Shown: positions 41,206 through 51,515, numbered from the stretch's first letter. The stretch is DNA of 64,000 nt from Akkermansiaceae bacterium (GCA_019634595.1 JAHCBC010000002.1:744001-808000); one strand, 5' to 3'. Notes: generated by a model from the letters alone, not told the origin. Numbers and translations: made by a program.

Positions 41206-43422
41206 TCACTTCCCTTCATCAGGCGTGATCCTTGCATCCAGTAGGTACTGGATCCTCGCGCTGACAAATGAAAGGTGCTCGTCGCGTATATTCTGCTGCG
41301 CGGTGGGGAGATTGGTCGCAGCTCCAAGCCGCTGGCTGGCCTTTTGGAAGAGGGTCAATGCCTTGGATGGCTGGCGTTCCTTCCAAGCGGTTTCCGCCAT
41401 TTTGCCTAGAAGAAGACCTGCCCTGAAGTCTGCCATCGGAACCCTGAGTCCTCCCGCCAAGCCATCATACTGCGCCAAGGCGCCGCTAAAATCCCCGGCC
41501 GCTTCATAGGACATGCCTACCCCGGTCACCAAGGCACGTTTGAGATCCACGCCCACCTGTTGATAGGGCATCCATGGAGTCTTCTCTTCCACCTTTGCGA
41601 ATTGCCGGAGAGCTTCATCAAAGGAGCGGGAAGCCGCATCGAGTTCATTCTTCTCCAGTTCGGCCATCCCCCGGTTCACCAGATAATGGCAGAACTTGAA
41701 ATGGGCCTGGTAGGCTGCCTCCATTCCTCCCTCAAGAGCCGCACCCTGCCGGTATTGGTGTTCCGCTCCCATGTCATCTCCGGCGAGGTTGAGCAAGCCT
41801 GCGAGATTGGTCCGGAGGCCGGGATCATACGGATGCAGCCGGATCGCTTCATGATAGTCCGAGATCGCCTCCTTGGTGAAGGGATCAGACGGGAGTGAAA
41901 TCCCGGATGCCTTTGACATGATCTGAAGGGTGAACGATCTGTCATCGTAGAGGGTGGCTTGGGGCCAGATTGCGATGGCGTCCGACAAAGCGGCGATCTT
42001 CATTTCCGGGGATGTCTCCTCCGGGGCGGCGAAGTAGTTTTTCCAAAGTGATGAGAGCACCCGGGTCCCACGGGCACCCATCCAAAAGGAGGACAGGCAG
42101 ACGATGATGCCGCTCATTACAAGGATTCCTTTGGAGAGGGATGTCCGGAATTTCGTCCGATCATCTCCGCTCTCCTGGACCGCCATTCTCGCCAGACAGA
42201 TCCCTAGGAGCAGAACTCCGGGGAACAGGTGGAAAACAAAGCTGAAATTCGACTGGATGAACATCCCCGCCAATCCCGCGATGCCCCCAATATGGAATGC
42301 ATCCTCCGGAGCACTCCGGGGGACGTTCCAATTGGAACAGGAACGTAGCACAACCCCGAGGCTGGTCCAGGACAGCAGGACGGTCAGCAGGACGGCTCCG
42401 ACGATGCCATAGTCGGTTGCGGATTGAAGGAGTTCGTTGTGGACGTATTCGGGTCTTGCCGCACCTGTCCCGTGATCGACGGCGTTCCAGAACCGGTTGC
42501 ACTCCCAACTGTAACTCCGGCTTCCCCCTCCGCTCCATGGATGGAGGTTGATGCACGACAGCGCGATGTCGTACAAGTGGAACCGCATCGACGATTCGAT
42601 GACAGAAGCGGCATCCGTGACCGCCGTGCCGTCTGTCTGGAACCGGACGGTCTGGGCATCTCCCCAGCCTTTATAGACCCATCCCACGGCGGCCATGAAC
42701 AACAGTGGCAGGGCGATCACCGCGACGGCGAATCCCTTGGAATCCCTCCGCTTGCTGATCAGCAGGCTGAGTATGGCGAAAACCACGAGTCCGCCGCCCA
42801 CTGCGAGTATCCCGCCCCGGGAGCGGGTGTAGTAGACCGCGACCAGTCCTGCGACGGCTGACAGCGCCCATACAATCTGGGTGATCCTGGAGTAGGAACC
42901 GAACAGTGCGGATGCCCCCAAAAGGAAACCGGTGCCAATGAGGAAATTGGCACACTCATTGTAGTGACCGAAGAAGCCCGATGGCAAAGTCACCGGCCTC
43001 GAGGCAAAGATCGGATGGAAGCCGGGATCCCCGATTTGGCGGACGATGATTGCCACACTGGCGGTCAAGAGCCCTGACAAGGTCCAGAGGAAGATCTTCT
43101 CGGCGATTTTGTTGCCGGTGATGGTTGTCATCACCACAAATGCTCCAACGGTTCCTCCCAGGAGAAGCAGATCCGCGTCCCTGAGTTCAAGCACCGGCGA
43201 GATGGTCGCCCTCCATGCGAACCACAGGGCGGTGGCCACGCCGAGCAACAGCAGGCCCATGCTGAGCTTCGGCTTCTTCCGCAACAAAATTGGAATGGCA
43301 AAAGAAAGCGAAAGTCCAAGGGAAATCAAGGAAGGCCCCCAGGTCCATGGGCGCGTTTGGGGACCGATGGTCACAGCGAGGATCAACGCGACGCTGAAAA
43401 AAAGTGAGGAGAGGATCGCCAT
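41206..43422 (-). CDS. O-antigen ligase/polymerase-like protein with TPR region
   Basis: The 738-residue protein has about ten membrane helices in the first 430 residues, with the ligase/Wzy_C loop YTRSRGGILAVGGG and a periplasmic part with HPWSGGGSRSYSWECNRF, then PEYVHNELLQSATDYGIVG. The C-terminal 300 residues are helical repeats of TPR type (LHPYDPGLRTNLAGLLNLAGD, then AELEKNELDAASRSFDEALR). WaaL/Wzy enzymes join or extend polysaccharide on lipid carriers. The TPR part is additional and may bind a protein acceptor, for example in glycosylation. It is adjacent to the sugar transferase gene. Confidence 0.8.
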   Translation of the reverse strand: MAILSSLFFSVALILAVTIGPQTRPWTWGPSLISLGLSLSFAIPILLRKKPKLSMGLLLLGVATALWFAWRATISPVLELRDADLLLLGGTVGAFVVMTTITGNKIAEKIFLWTLSGLLTASVAIIVRQIGDPGFHPIFASRPVTLPSGFFGHYNECANFLIGTGFLLGASALFGSYSRITQIVWALSAVAGLVAVYYTRSRGGILAVGGGLVVFAILSLLISKRRDSKGFAVAVIALPLLFMAAVGWVYKGWGDAQTVRFQTDGTAVTDAASVIESSMRFHLYDIALSCINLHPWSGGGSRSYSWECNRFWNAVDHGTGAARPEYVHNELLQSATDYGIVGAVLLTVLLSWTSLGVVLRSCSNWNVPRSAPEDAFHIGGIAGLAGMFIQSNFSFVFHLFPGVLLLGICLARMAVQESGDDRTKFRTSLSKGILVMSGIIVCLSSFWMGARGTRVLSSLWKNYFAAPEETSPEMKIAALSDAIAIWPQATLYDDRSFTLQIMSKASGISLPSDPFTKEAISDYHEAIRLHPYDPGLRTNLAGLLNLAGDDMGAEHQYRQGAALEGGMEAAYQAHFKFCHYLVNRGMAELEKNELDAASRSFDEALRQFAKVEEKTPWMPYQQVGVDLKRALVTGVGMSYEAAGDFSGALAQYDGLAGGLRVPMADFRAGLLLGKMAETAWKERQPSKALTLFQKASQRLGAATNLPTAQQNIRDEHLSFVSARIQYLLDARITPDEGK

Positions 43423-43464
43423 GTGGTGGAGTTCCGTACTGGTGTTCCGCGGCGGGGCGGCCGT

Positions 43465-44871
43465 TTACTTGGCGCCCCGGCCGAAAATGACGGCCGGAAT
43501 GGTCTTCAGGAGAATGCGCACATCAAGCCCCAGAGACCAGTTGTCGATGTAACGGAGGTCCATTTTGACCCATTCATCGAAACTGGTGATCTGGTTGCGT
43601 CCGCCGGCCTGCCACTCGCAGGTGATGCCGGGCTTCACGCTCAGCCTTCTCCGGTGGGAGAGTTTCCCGAAGGCCTCGACTTCGTAAAGCGGGAGAGGGC
43701 GCGGCCCTACCAGACTCATATCTCCAAGCAATACATTGAGAAGCTGGGGCAGTTCATCGATGCTGAATTTCCGGAGGAAAGCTCCGAACTTGAAAATCCT
43801 CGGATCACGGTCGAGCTTGAAAACGGGGCCATCCATGTTGTTGCCATGGTCGTCCTTGATTTTCTGCAGAAGCTCCTCGGCGTTGGGAACCATCGTGCGG
43901 AATTTCCACATTTTGAATGGCTTGCCATAGCGTCCGGCCCTCATCTGGGAAAAGAAAACCGGGGCTCCCGGGCTCGTCAGCTTGATGCCAATGGCGGCAA
44001 AAATCCAGAACGGAGAAGTCAGGAGGATTACGAGGGCTGAGCCAGTGGTATCCATGAAACCCTTGAACATCAGCCCCCATGAAAGGTCCGGGGTGGAGCG
44101 GAGAACCAGCATCGGCTTGGATCCAACCGCATCAAAGACAGGCCGGGCGATCTGGCTGCGGATGAAAGCTGCGGCGATCCACGCTTCCACTCCCTGCAAC
44201 TCACACACCTCCACCGCCCGTGAGACTTTCTCGAATTCGGTGTTTTTGGTGGAGAACAGGACACGTCCGATGGACTCGGTTTTGAGAATCTGGTAAAGTT
44301 CTTCGACAGAGCGGGTTCCGAGATCGAATCGTTCCACCACATTCCATTCGGAGGTGATCTCCGGCCCCAGTTCCTCCAGCAGTGCCGCGATTTCCGCAGG
44401 TTGTCCGGCGACGATCACTTTCTCCCGCCCGCTGCTGTTCTTTGCACGTCTTCTGAACCATGCCCTGGTGGCACTGTCACGAAGAAGCAGGAGAATGAAG
44501 ACGAAAATGAGCCCGAAACCCAGAATCAGCCGCCGTGCGTCCACGACCTTCGCGAAAACGGAGAACATGGCGATCATCATCCCGATCACCGCCAGCCCTT
44601 GCAGCAGTTGAATGTAGGATCTCTTTTTCTGGCCATGTCTGATCCGGTCATAAAAGCCGAAGCGCTCGAGCACGAGGGGAGTGAAGGGTACTGCAATATA
44701 CAGCACCCATGTCATCGTGGAGATTTCGTTGTCGCCCGGCTGTTGGCCGTATTGCCAGAAAAGGAGAAACTGGCGGAATGTTCCGGCCATCCAGAAAGCA
44801 AAAAACACGAGGGCCGCGTCCAGCAACTGGAGAGCCTGGAGGGTGAACGAGTCTTTTCTGCTGATTGCCAT
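43465..44871 (-). CDS. polyprenyl-phosphate sugar-1-phosphate transferase (WcaJ/PssY type)
   Basis: The 468-residue protein starts the repeat unit by moving a sugar phosphate to undecaprenyl phosphate. It has four N-terminal membrane helices, a CoA-binding-like middle domain, a membrane hairpin (about residues 280-310) and the catalytic C-terminus. The last holds MWKFRTMVPNAEE, KLDRDPRIFKFGAFLRKFS, IDELPQLLNVLLGDMSLVGPRP. The start at ATG 44871 (MAISRKDSFTLQ) follows the family; an upstream frame to 45006 adds nothing. It lies between the ligase-like gene and a glycosyltransferase gene. Confidence 0.92.
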   Translation of the reverse strand: MAISRKDSFTLQALQLLDAALVFFAFWMAGTFRQFLLFWQYGQQPGDNEISTMTWVLYIAVPFTPLVLERFGFYDRIRHGQKKRSYIQLLQGLAVIGMMIAMFSVFAKVVDARRLILGFGLIFVFILLLLRDSATRAWFRRRAKNSSGREKVIVAGQPAEIAALLEELGPEITSEWNVVERFDLGTRSVEELYQILKTESIGRVLFSTKNTEFEKVSRAVEVCELQGVEAWIAAAFIRSQIARPVFDAVGSKPMLVLRSTPDLSWGLMFKGFMDTTGSALVILLTSPFWIFAAIGIKLTSPGAPVFFSQMRAGRYGKPFKMWKFRTMVPNAEELLQKIKDDHGNNMDGPVFKLDRDPRIFKFGAFLRKFSIDELPQLLNVLLGDMSLVGPRPLPLYEVEAFGKLSHRRRLSVKPGITCEWQAGGRNQITSFDEWVKMDLRYIDNWSLGLDVRILLKTIPAVIFGRGAK

Positions 44872-45002
44872 GTAAAAGGGTTTGCGGTGGAGCGCGGGGC
44901 TTGATTCTTGCTTGGAACGCCCGATTGGGCAATCGATTAACCGGGCTTCCCGGCGATCGTGAATGGAGGTAGCTGGGCGGTAAGTCCGCCAACTCCCCGC
45001 AA

Positions 45003-45956
45003 TCAACCTCCCGGTCGTTTTCCCAATCTTCCTGTGATGGCGTCACGCACCGCCTCGATGAAGATCGCCGATGTGGGCTGGAATGGTCGGAACCAGCGGG
45101 CCAATAACAGAAAGTAGCCCGACGCCAGAATGAATGCGGTCACCCAACCGGACTCCCGGCGCTTGATCCAGACCATGTTGCGGATCCGGTAGTAGAGCTT
45201 GTTCGTGCCGAGATTGCGCTCAAGACACAGTTTGTAGTCTCCAAAAGATAGGGTGACGAGGGGACCCGCTATGGGATGCCGCAGGATGGAGGCGGATGAC
45301 ATCCAGAACCTGTAGCCCGCCTGCTCCAGCCGCCTTGGATACTCCTCATCCTCACCACGGAGGAACAGTTCCGCATTGACCGGTCCCACCTTCAGGTAAG
45401 CTTCCCTGGGAATCAGCGATCCAAGCCACGAGCGACGGATCTCATGCCAGTCGGTTTGACCGCTGGGAACCGAGTTGACCATTTTCCATTCCCCTGGCGA
45501 ACGGCGGATCTCACAGGGCCAACTGACTCTGTCCGAACCTGGCTCCAGGACCATAGAAGTGCGGATGCCCGTGGCGGGGCCGTCCGCAGCGAGAAGCGCT
45601 GACAGGGCGTCGCGTTCAGGCCAGGAGTCGTCATCCAGAATCCACACATGATCGAAGCCTTCCGCGAAGGCCAGATCCATGGCGAGCTGGATCCCGCCGG
45701 CATTTCCGAGATTCTCAGCGGAGCGCAGGACCGATACTTCCAGCGGGAGGGCAAGTAATTCATTCTCAAGTGCCTCTGCGGATCCATCGGAAGAGGCGTT
45801 GTCGGTGATGTAAATCTTCCCGAGAGGTATGCTCTGGGCGGCCAGCAGCCGCAAACATTCACACGCCACCTCGCTGCGGTTCATCGTCGCAAAAACCGCA
45901 GCGACATGGTGTCCTCCAGAGGATGCCATCAATACGGATCGATGCTCCATGGTCAT
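45003..45956 (-). CDS. GT2 glycosyltransferase (GlfT2/rhamnosyltransferase-like)
   Basis: The 317-residue protein is a GT-A-fold enzyme with nucleotide-sugar motif YITDNASSDGS, HVWILDDDSWPER (DDD for metal), and SLIPREAYLKVG and FLRGEDEEYPRRL (catalytic EDE). The C-terminal end has a hydrophobic segment (FILASGYFLLLARW). The EDxE pattern resembles galactofuranosyl/rhamnosyl transferases. Its start overlaps the stop of the GT4 gene by ATGA, so both are co-translated. Confidence 0.88.
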   Translation of the reverse strand: MTMEHRSVLMASSGGHHVAAVFATMNRSEVACECLRLLAAQSIPLGKIYITDNASSDGSAEALENELLALPLEVSVLRSAENLGNAGGIQLAMDLAFAEGFDHVWILDDDSWPERDALSALLAADGPATGIRTSMVLEPGSDRVSWPCEIRRSPGEWKMVNSVPSGQTDWHEIRRSWLGSLIPREAYLKVGPVNAELFLRGEDEEYPRRLEQAGYRFWMSSASILRHPIAGPLVTLSFGDYKLCLERNLGTNKLYYRIRNMVWIKRRESGWVTAFILASGYFLLLARWFRPFQPTSAIFIEAVRDAITGRLGKRPGG

Positions 45957-47113
45957 GGCCGTGGGAATCCCGGAATCTCCCGGTCGATGGTTGTGATGAA
46001 TTCCGCGGTGCGCATCCCCAGCAGTTTCACATCGTAGAGCGTGGCCAATTCTCTTGCGGCGAGACCCATGGCTTTGGCCTTCCCCGGATTATCCAGAAAT
46101 TCGCTCATCCTCAGAGCAAGTTCCTCGACGCTGTTGGCATCAATGGCGTGGCCGGTGACCCCTTCTTCCACCAAGGTTTCCACGGCTCCGGCCATCCGCC
46201 CGACGATCAATGGAAGGCCGCTCGCGGCCGCTTCATGGACCGTGACGGCGTAGGTATCGCCGCTGGTGGGAAGGATGTAGGCATTCGCATTCCGATATTC
46301 TTTTCGCAATCTTTCGCCTTCGACGAAACCACCGATGCTGAGCCATGGTTCCTTAAGTTCGGAGAGCCACGTGGAAAAAGGTCCACTTCCCAATACCCTC
46401 AGTTCGAAATCCTTTCTATCCGTTGCTAGCCGCTTGCAAGCCTCGACCACGATTTTAATGCCTTTTCGATCATCGAGCGCACCGGTGAAGAGAAAGCGGA
46501 ATCGTTCCGGAGTCCGGCGTTCGGAGGGAAAATATTCATCCGTATCGATCGCGTGGGGTGCGAAGATGATGGGTGCGCCAGTGGGCTCAGATCGGCGGGT
46601 GGCTTCCTTGGTTTGTGCAATCACTCCTTGATAAAGAAAACCCGCCATTCGATGGAATCGTAGCCCCAGAGAAGAGCAGGCGTAGGCTGGGGGATGATCG
46701 CCAAGCTCGGTGGACAGGATGGAAACGCGATCTCTCACAGCAGCCCAAACTGAAGCTGCCAGGCAAAAGAGTGAATGCTCATGGGTCCAAACAACCTCCG
46801 GGTTGATCCGGTTGAGTTCCTTAATCAGTCGGAGATTGGGGATCTCAATGTCATTGATCCCGATGAGATGGACCACCCTGTTGATGCTTTTCCGCAGGAA
46901 AGAATCCTCCGGGATCCCGAGACCCACGAGTTCTAGCTCGCGATTGCCGGTCCCGGGATTTGCCCAAGGATGGTCCTTCGCTCCGACCATTGCAACGATC
47001 AACGTGACCCTCCATCCCCTGGCCTTCAGTGTTTTGGCGATCTCCGCATAGAAGCGGACGCGGTAAGGAGCCAATGCTTTTGACACAATGACCAGTGATC
47101 TTTCTTTTGGCAT
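45953..47113 (-). CDS. GT4 glycosyltransferase
   Basis: The 386-residue protein starts at ATG 47113 (MPKERSLVIVSKALAPYR). It has a GT-B fold: FRFLFTGALDDRKGIKIVVEA for the donor site, then DTYAVTVHEAAASGLPLIVG, the EX7E-like block, and DNPGKAKAMGLAARELA at the end. The sugar is unknown. It overlaps the GT2 gene downstream and follows the FkbM methyltransferase gene by 47 nt. Confidence 0.9.
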   Translation of the reverse strand: MPKERSLVIVSKALAPYRVRFYAEIAKTLKARGWRVTLIVAMVGAKDHPWANPGTGNRELELVGLGIPEDSFLRKSINRVVHLIGINDIEIPNLRLIKELNRINPEVVWTHEHSLFCLAASVWAAVRDRVSILSTELGDHPPAYACSSLGLRFHRMAGFLYQGVIAQTKEATRRSEPTGAPIIFAPHAIDTDEYFPSERRTPERFRFLFTGALDDRKGIKIVVEACKRLATDRKDFELRVLGSGPFSTWLSELKEPWLSIGGFVEGERLRKEYRNANAYILPTSGDTYAVTVHEAAASGLPLIVGRMAGAVETLVEEGVTGHAIDANSVEELALRMSEFLDNPGKAKAMGLAARELATLYDVKLLGMRTAEFITTIDREIPGFPRP

Positions 47114-47160
47114 ACCTTGAAATATGGGAAACAAATCGAATCGCACTTGGAGCGGGGCGC

Positions 47161-48093
47161 TCAGGATTTTCCGATTCCTGCGAGAAAAGCGGCGACGCCC
47201 TCAGGACGGAGGGATTCCCTCCCCCATACGCCCATTCCTCGGGAAAGATCCTCGAACCACCCGCAGGTGGATTGGGGAGCAAGGAATATCATTTTGACCG
47301 AAAGCCCGGGCAGGTCGGAGACGGCGCGTCCGTCCAGCGAATAGCTATAACCAAACAGTCCCTTGGGACGGCGGGAGACGGCGAAAATGAGGTATCCTGA
47401 AACATCCAGGAATTCCTCCAGCCCTTTCCATGTATTCGGCCTACCTTCTTCCAAATTGTATTCGACGAGGAAGACGGGCTGATGAACACGCGCGGTGGAA
47501 AGCGCCCCCCACAAAGCCAGGATGTCGAAACCTTCGATGTCGATTTTGACGGCCGCAGGCCGGAGCGCTTCTTTGTCCACGAAATCATCGATCGTAATTG
47601 TCTCGACCACGGTGGCATTTCCGTCTCCGCTTTCCTCCGGGACAATCATGTGACTTACCGATGATTCATCGCTGTCGCTGAATCCGGTGCTCCCATTTTG
47701 GTTGCTGACAGCTTTGGCGACAATTTTGACGTTGGAGAGGTCCTTCGCGGTTTCCTTGAGGTAAGGATGATTCCTTGAGTCCGGCTCAAATGCGGTCACG
47801 CGGGAACAAAGAGGACTGAGGAGGGCGGAATAGTAACCTATATGGGCGCCCACATCCAGAAAGTCCCCTTTGGTGGGGAGACTTTTCAGATAGGAAGCCA
47901 AGATATACTCCGAATTCCAATCCACATTCGCTTCCGTGACGAAGACATCGGAGGCGAAGAATTTTTCCCGGGGCAGCGGGAATCTGCTTCCCGTCGGAAG
48001 AGTGATCGTCGAAGGGGCTTTCCCCATGCGCCATGCCATACGCCTGAGGATGTAGTTGAAGATGCCGACTTCCTTGGCGAAGTGTAGATTCAT
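47161..48093 (-). CDS. FkbM-family methyltransferase
   Basis: The 310-residue protein starts at ATG 48093; the longer frame upstream is not credible. It has a SAM-binding Rossmann region DFLDVGAHIGYYSALLSP, the FkbM pair TAFEPDSRNHPYLKET and KIDIEGFDILALWG. Such enzymes methylate hydroxyls of sugars or polyketides; here it would modify the surface polysaccharide. It is in the same strand series as its neighbours, with gaps of 47 and 79 nt. Confidence 0.88.
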   Translation of the reverse strand: MNLHFAKEVGIFNYILRRMAWRMGKAPSTITLPTGSRFPLPREKFFASDVFVTEANVDWNSEYILASYLKSLPTKGDFLDVGAHIGYYSALLSPLCSRVTAFEPDSRNHPYLKETAKDLSNVKIVAKAVSNQNGSTGFSDSDESSVSHMIVPEESGDGNATVVETITIDDFVDKEALRPAAVKIDIEGFDILALWGALSTARVHQPVFLVEYNLEEGRPNTWKGLEEFLDVSGYLIFAVSRRPKGLFGYSYSLDGRAVSDLPGLSVKMIFLAPQSTCGWFEDLSRGMGVWGRESLRPEGVAAFLAGIGKS

Positions 48094-48172
48094 AGTTGGA
48101 CGGATTCCTTGTTTTGGAAATATGCGTTCGTTCCGGAAAGTGTATCCGGAGTCTGTATCCGGGGTGGCGTTT

Positions 48173-49351
48173 CTATCCGTTCCCCGCTTTGTCCTCTCCC
48201 CACTTCCTTCGGATCGCGGCATCGTAGTTGGCGGCCATCGCCGCGGCGTACGCATCAGCATTAAGGGCCTCGCCGATTTCCCGATGTGGTATGCGAATGA
48301 TGCCGGATCTGATTTCCTCTCCGAGGATTGCTGCCATCCCGGCGGGTTCCCATGGGAGCAGACGGCCGTTCGTGCCCTCCCGGAGGATCATTTCGTGTCC
48401 AGGATGGGCGGTGAGATAGAGTCTGAGGCCGAGTGCCGCGGCCTCGATCTCCGCAAGCGAAAACGCCTCAAAATGCGAGGGCATGAAAAAGGCGTCGGCG
48501 GCGGAAAGATGCTTTTCCATATCCGGAACCAACCCCGCGAAGTGTAGGCCACCGGCATCGATGCCCAACCGGCTGAGGGACGCCCGGAAGCTCCGGATGG
48601 TTCCCGGTTTCCCGCCCAGCACAAGGAGCCGGACGGGATGGCCGGAGGCCCGCAGGGAGGCCACCGCCTGCGCGGCCTGACGCAGTCCTTTCCGTTCAAA
48701 GTGGCCGAACGCGCTGAATGAAAAGACGATGTCATCGTCTTTGAAATGGTAATGGCTTCTCATTTCATGGCGTATGGATTCCCTGTGATTCTGGTTGAAG
48801 CGGGCGGAATTGTAGGCGTTGGGAAGGTAGCGGATGATCGGAGCTACTGTGGAATCCCGGATGATCGGGGCTGATATCCCCCGGCTGACGCACCACCATT
48901 CGCCTGTTCTTCCGGGAAGAAGGGAGAGGCGTTCTTCACGCCGCAACAAGGGGCCTACAATTCGATCTTTCAGGGGCAGGCGCAAGAAATCAGGGCGTTC
49001 CAAGGCTGCTTCGGCGTAGGCGGTGTTCCAGAACTGGATGTAGCGGACATCGGTTTTAGGAAGATGGGTGCCGGTGCATTGGATCAGGGTTTCGGAGCGG
49101 TAACGGTCAGAAGTGCGATTCATCATTTTCCTGACCTTCAGGTCGTAAAAAATGGATTGGATGGCCCAGCGCTTGGTCACTGGTGTGATTCGCCTCCATT
49201 TCACCCATGACTCGTTGAGTTCGCAGTGGAAGCCCCAAATTTCGACTTCGTCGAAGCGCTGGGGCAGTACTGCAGGGGCTGCGGCCAGCCAACTCCGCAT
49301 GGTCGGGCTTCGGGCGGAGACGGAGGAATCGACGATGAGGAGCCTTCTCAT
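48173..49351 (-). CDS. GT4 glycosyltransferase
   Basis: The 392-residue GT-B enzyme has a region for the donor: FSFSAFGHFERKGLRQAAQAV, then VRLLVLGGKPG, LVPDMEKHLSAADAFFMPS and the acid pair HFEAFSLAEIEAAALGL (EX7E). The protein start MRRLLIVDSSVSARSPTMRSW is unlike the usual G-rich acceptor site but clear. Its start overlaps the stop of the upstream methyltransferase gene by ATGA. The donor and acceptor are unknown. Confidence 0.85.
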   Translation of the reverse strand: MRRLLIVDSSVSARSPTMRSWLAAAPAVLPQRFDEVEIWGFHCELNESWVKWRRITPVTKRWAIQSIFYDLKVRKMMNRTSDRYRSETLIQCTGTHLPKTDVRYIQFWNTAYAEAALERPDFLRLPLKDRIVGPLLRREERLSLLPGRTGEWWCVSRGISAPIIRDSTVAPIIRYLPNAYNSARFNQNHRESIRHEMRSHYHFKDDDIVFSFSAFGHFERKGLRQAAQAVASLRASGHPVRLLVLGGKPGTIRSFRASLSRLGIDAGGLHFAGLVPDMEKHLSAADAFFMPSHFEAFSLAEIEAAALGLRLYLTAHPGHEMILREGTNGRLLPWEPAGMAAILGEEIRSGIIRIPHREIGEALNADAYAAAMAANYDAAIRRKWGEDKAGNG

Positions 49352-50097
49352 GATTCTCCGCCGATGAGATGAGGGAATCCTGGAGCTTGGACTTTCCGGA
49401 ACAGGCAGGTGATGACGAACGGTGTTTGCTCCTTCCGCTGTTCGTCGGTCAACTTGGTTTCACGGTCCGCCCATCCCACCGGCAAGAACCTGCCTTTGAA
49501 TGGAAGGGTTTCGGCGAGCATCACCCGCCTGACGGTAGGCCTGGTGTAGGAATAGCTGGTGCTGAGCCGCTCGAACCAAGGAGAAGGAAATAATGCCTCC
49601 AGATCGGCCTCGGTGTAACCTTCCCTGACATGGCCCACATTGGGATAAGGTTCGGGAGGATGGGGGACACTGATGATTAGATGCCCGTTCCGCTTGACGA
49701 TCCTGCCCATTTCGGAAGCCGCTTTCTCATGCTCCACGATGTGCTCCAAGACTTGGGTTGAAAGGACACAATCAAAAGATTCATCCTTATGCGGGATTTC
49801 GGTCAAGGAACCCTGTTCCGTGGTAAAGCCCGGAAGTGATGTGAAATTGGCAATCAGAAGTTTGTAGAGGTCCGGATCATATTCAAAGCCATGACCCGCC
49901 TTGCAGTATCCGTTTTCGTTGACGAGCCGTAGCATTTGCCCTGCGCCAGCCCCTCCATCGAAAACGGTGTCTTGGGGACCAATGAGTTTGAAAGCGTCGA
50001 GAATACGCGGGAACTCAACCCGATAGCGGATTGTGTTCGATGTCAGGAGATTCCGGCGAGCCCATCCACGCAGACGGGATTTGAGATAGTTGATCAT
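49348..50097 (-). CDS. class I SAM-dependent methyltransferase
   Basis: The 249-residue protein starts at ATG 50097 (MINYLKSRLRGWARRN); a TTG at 50136 is in frame but weaker. Motif I is DTVFDGGAGAGQMLRLV, and motif IV is SFDCVLSTQVLEHIVEHEKA; a later block HLIISVPHPPEPYP is typical of type 11 methyltransferases. It ends with an ATGA overlap to the GT4 gene. It likely methylates a sugar intermediate or a lipid-linked glycan. Confidence 0.85.
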   Translation of the reverse strand: MINYLKSRLRGWARRNLLTSNTIRYRVEFPRILDAFKLIGPQDTVFDGGAGAGQMLRLVNENGYCKAGHGFEYDPDLYKLLIANFTSLPGFTTEQGSLTEIPHKDESFDCVLSTQVLEHIVEHEKAASEMGRIVKRNGHLIISVPHPPEPYPNVGHVREGYTEADLEALFPSPWFERLSTSYSYTRPTVRRVMLAETLPFKGRFLPVGWADRETKLTDEQRKEQTPFVITCLFRKVQAPGFPHLIGGES

Positions 50098-50132
50098 CAG
50101 GTGGTTGTTTTTGGGAAAGTGATTTGTATTTG

Positions 50133-51515
50133 TCAAATGGCGGGTAAATCCGATCTATTGATGTGATTTCCGTTTTTGATGAACGTCCGGTAGACCCTTT
50201 CAGTCCAGACGGCTCCGATTGTCGTCGCGAGGATGTAGGTGATGGCCGCCCCGATCAGCCCCCAAGCTTGGAGCAAGATCGAAAGGCCGCCAATGGTTGC
50301 AATGCCCTGGACCACGGCCAAGGGGGCGAATGCTTCCACGCAGAATGCTCTCAGGTAGGATGCCCGCATGTGGGTCCAGATGTAGGCTCCGCCACCACAG
50401 ATAAACAGGCTCATGGCACCGGCGGGGGCGATCCGGTCTGACATGCTAGGCAAAAAATAACGAATGCCGACGGATGCCGCCAAAGCTCCGGTTGCCAGAA
50501 AGATCCACAGGCAGGAGGTGATCTTCAATCCTCTCTGATGGAGGGCCATGAGTTCGTCGAGATCATTCGATCCCGCAAGATTGCCGAGGCGGGGAAGTCT
50601 GGAGTTGTACCATACCAAGGCCACAGCCCACACCATGTTCGAAAGCTGCATGCTCATCCCTACCACACCTGCGGAGGCCGGGCCGAGTATCTGCATCGCC
50701 AGCAGGTTGTAAGCGGAGAAACAGACGAAATTGAGTCCCCATACAATCATCGTCCTTGACTGGAGAGGGAGGATTGTTTTGCGGAAATCCACCGTTCGGG
50801 AATCCGCGGAGCATAGCTGCCGGAGGAATACGGATCCCATACCCCGTGTGATCGGATAGGCGATGCAGAGGCGAACGGCTGACATTGAGGCTATTGCCCA
50901 AAGTCCGCCGCCCGCCGCCAAGGTTCCCAAGAATCCCAGCAGTGCACCAAGCTCCGTCCAGAATCTCCACCGGTTCGTGAGTGCGAGCTGGTTCGCCCCT
51001 TCGGCGCTCGAAACGATTCCCCAAGTCGCGATGCCAAGGGAACTGGCGGTAACAGTGACCCACCATTGGGCCACCCATTCAACATGAGTATGTGAGCCGA
51101 GGTGACGATGAAGAAAAATGAAACCCAGAATACCGATCACCAGAAACGTACCTAGTCCGATGAAAAGATAAATTTTCAGCGTGAATTTTGCTAAATCGAG
51201 GAATCCATTCCTGACGGCGCTGTCACCCATCACGCCAGTCGACGGTTTCAGATCCAGATTCGCATAACGATTGGCCAGAAGCTGGAGGGAGGATTGTCCG
51301 AAACCCAGATCAATCAAGCCTCTGAGCTGGAGGAGGCTTCCAAATACGTAATAAACTCCCTGTTGTTCAGGATCCAGAAAGCCGCCGATGGCCAGGATCA
51401 CGAGCGGACCTAGCGCGATCGTCGTGAACCGCGACAGGGCGTGGTAGAAAACCGCACGATCTTGATAACCGTGCCGGATCAATTTCCGGCATACGGAATC
51501 AAGTGATGGCATCAT
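50133..51515 (-). CDS. Wzx-like polysaccharide flippase (MATE/MOP superfamily)
   Basis: The 460-residue protein has about 12 membrane helices over its whole length. Features seen early are VFYHALSRFTTIALGPLVI and GVYYVFGSLLQLRGLIDLGFGQSS, typical of polysaccharide flippases, and a repeat of the fold in the second half. It should carry the lipid-linked repeat unit across the inner membrane. With the sugar transferase and the polymerase-like proteins it makes a Wzx/Wzy system. A candidate Wzy is at 58601. Confidence 0.85.
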   Translation of the reverse strand: MMPSLDSVCRKLIRHGYQDRAVFYHALSRFTTIALGPLVILAIGGFLDPEQQGVYYVFGSLLQLRGLIDLGFGQSSLQLLANRYANLDLKPSTGVMGDSAVRNGFLDLAKFTLKIYLFIGLGTFLVIGILGFIFLHRHLGSHTHVEWVAQWWVTVTASSLGIATWGIVSSAEGANQLALTNRWRFWTELGALLGFLGTLAAGGGLWAIASMSAVRLCIAYPITRGMGSVFLRQLCSADSRTVDFRKTILPLQSRTMIVWGLNFVCFSAYNLLAMQILGPASAGVVGMSMQLSNMVWAVALVWYNSRLPRLGNLAGSNDLDELMALHQRGLKITSCLWIFLATGALAASVGIRYFLPSMSDRIAPAGAMSLFICGGGAYIWTHMRASYLRAFCVEAFAPLAVVQGIATIGGLSILLQAWGLIGAAITYILATTIGAVWTERVYRTFIKNGNHINRSDLPAI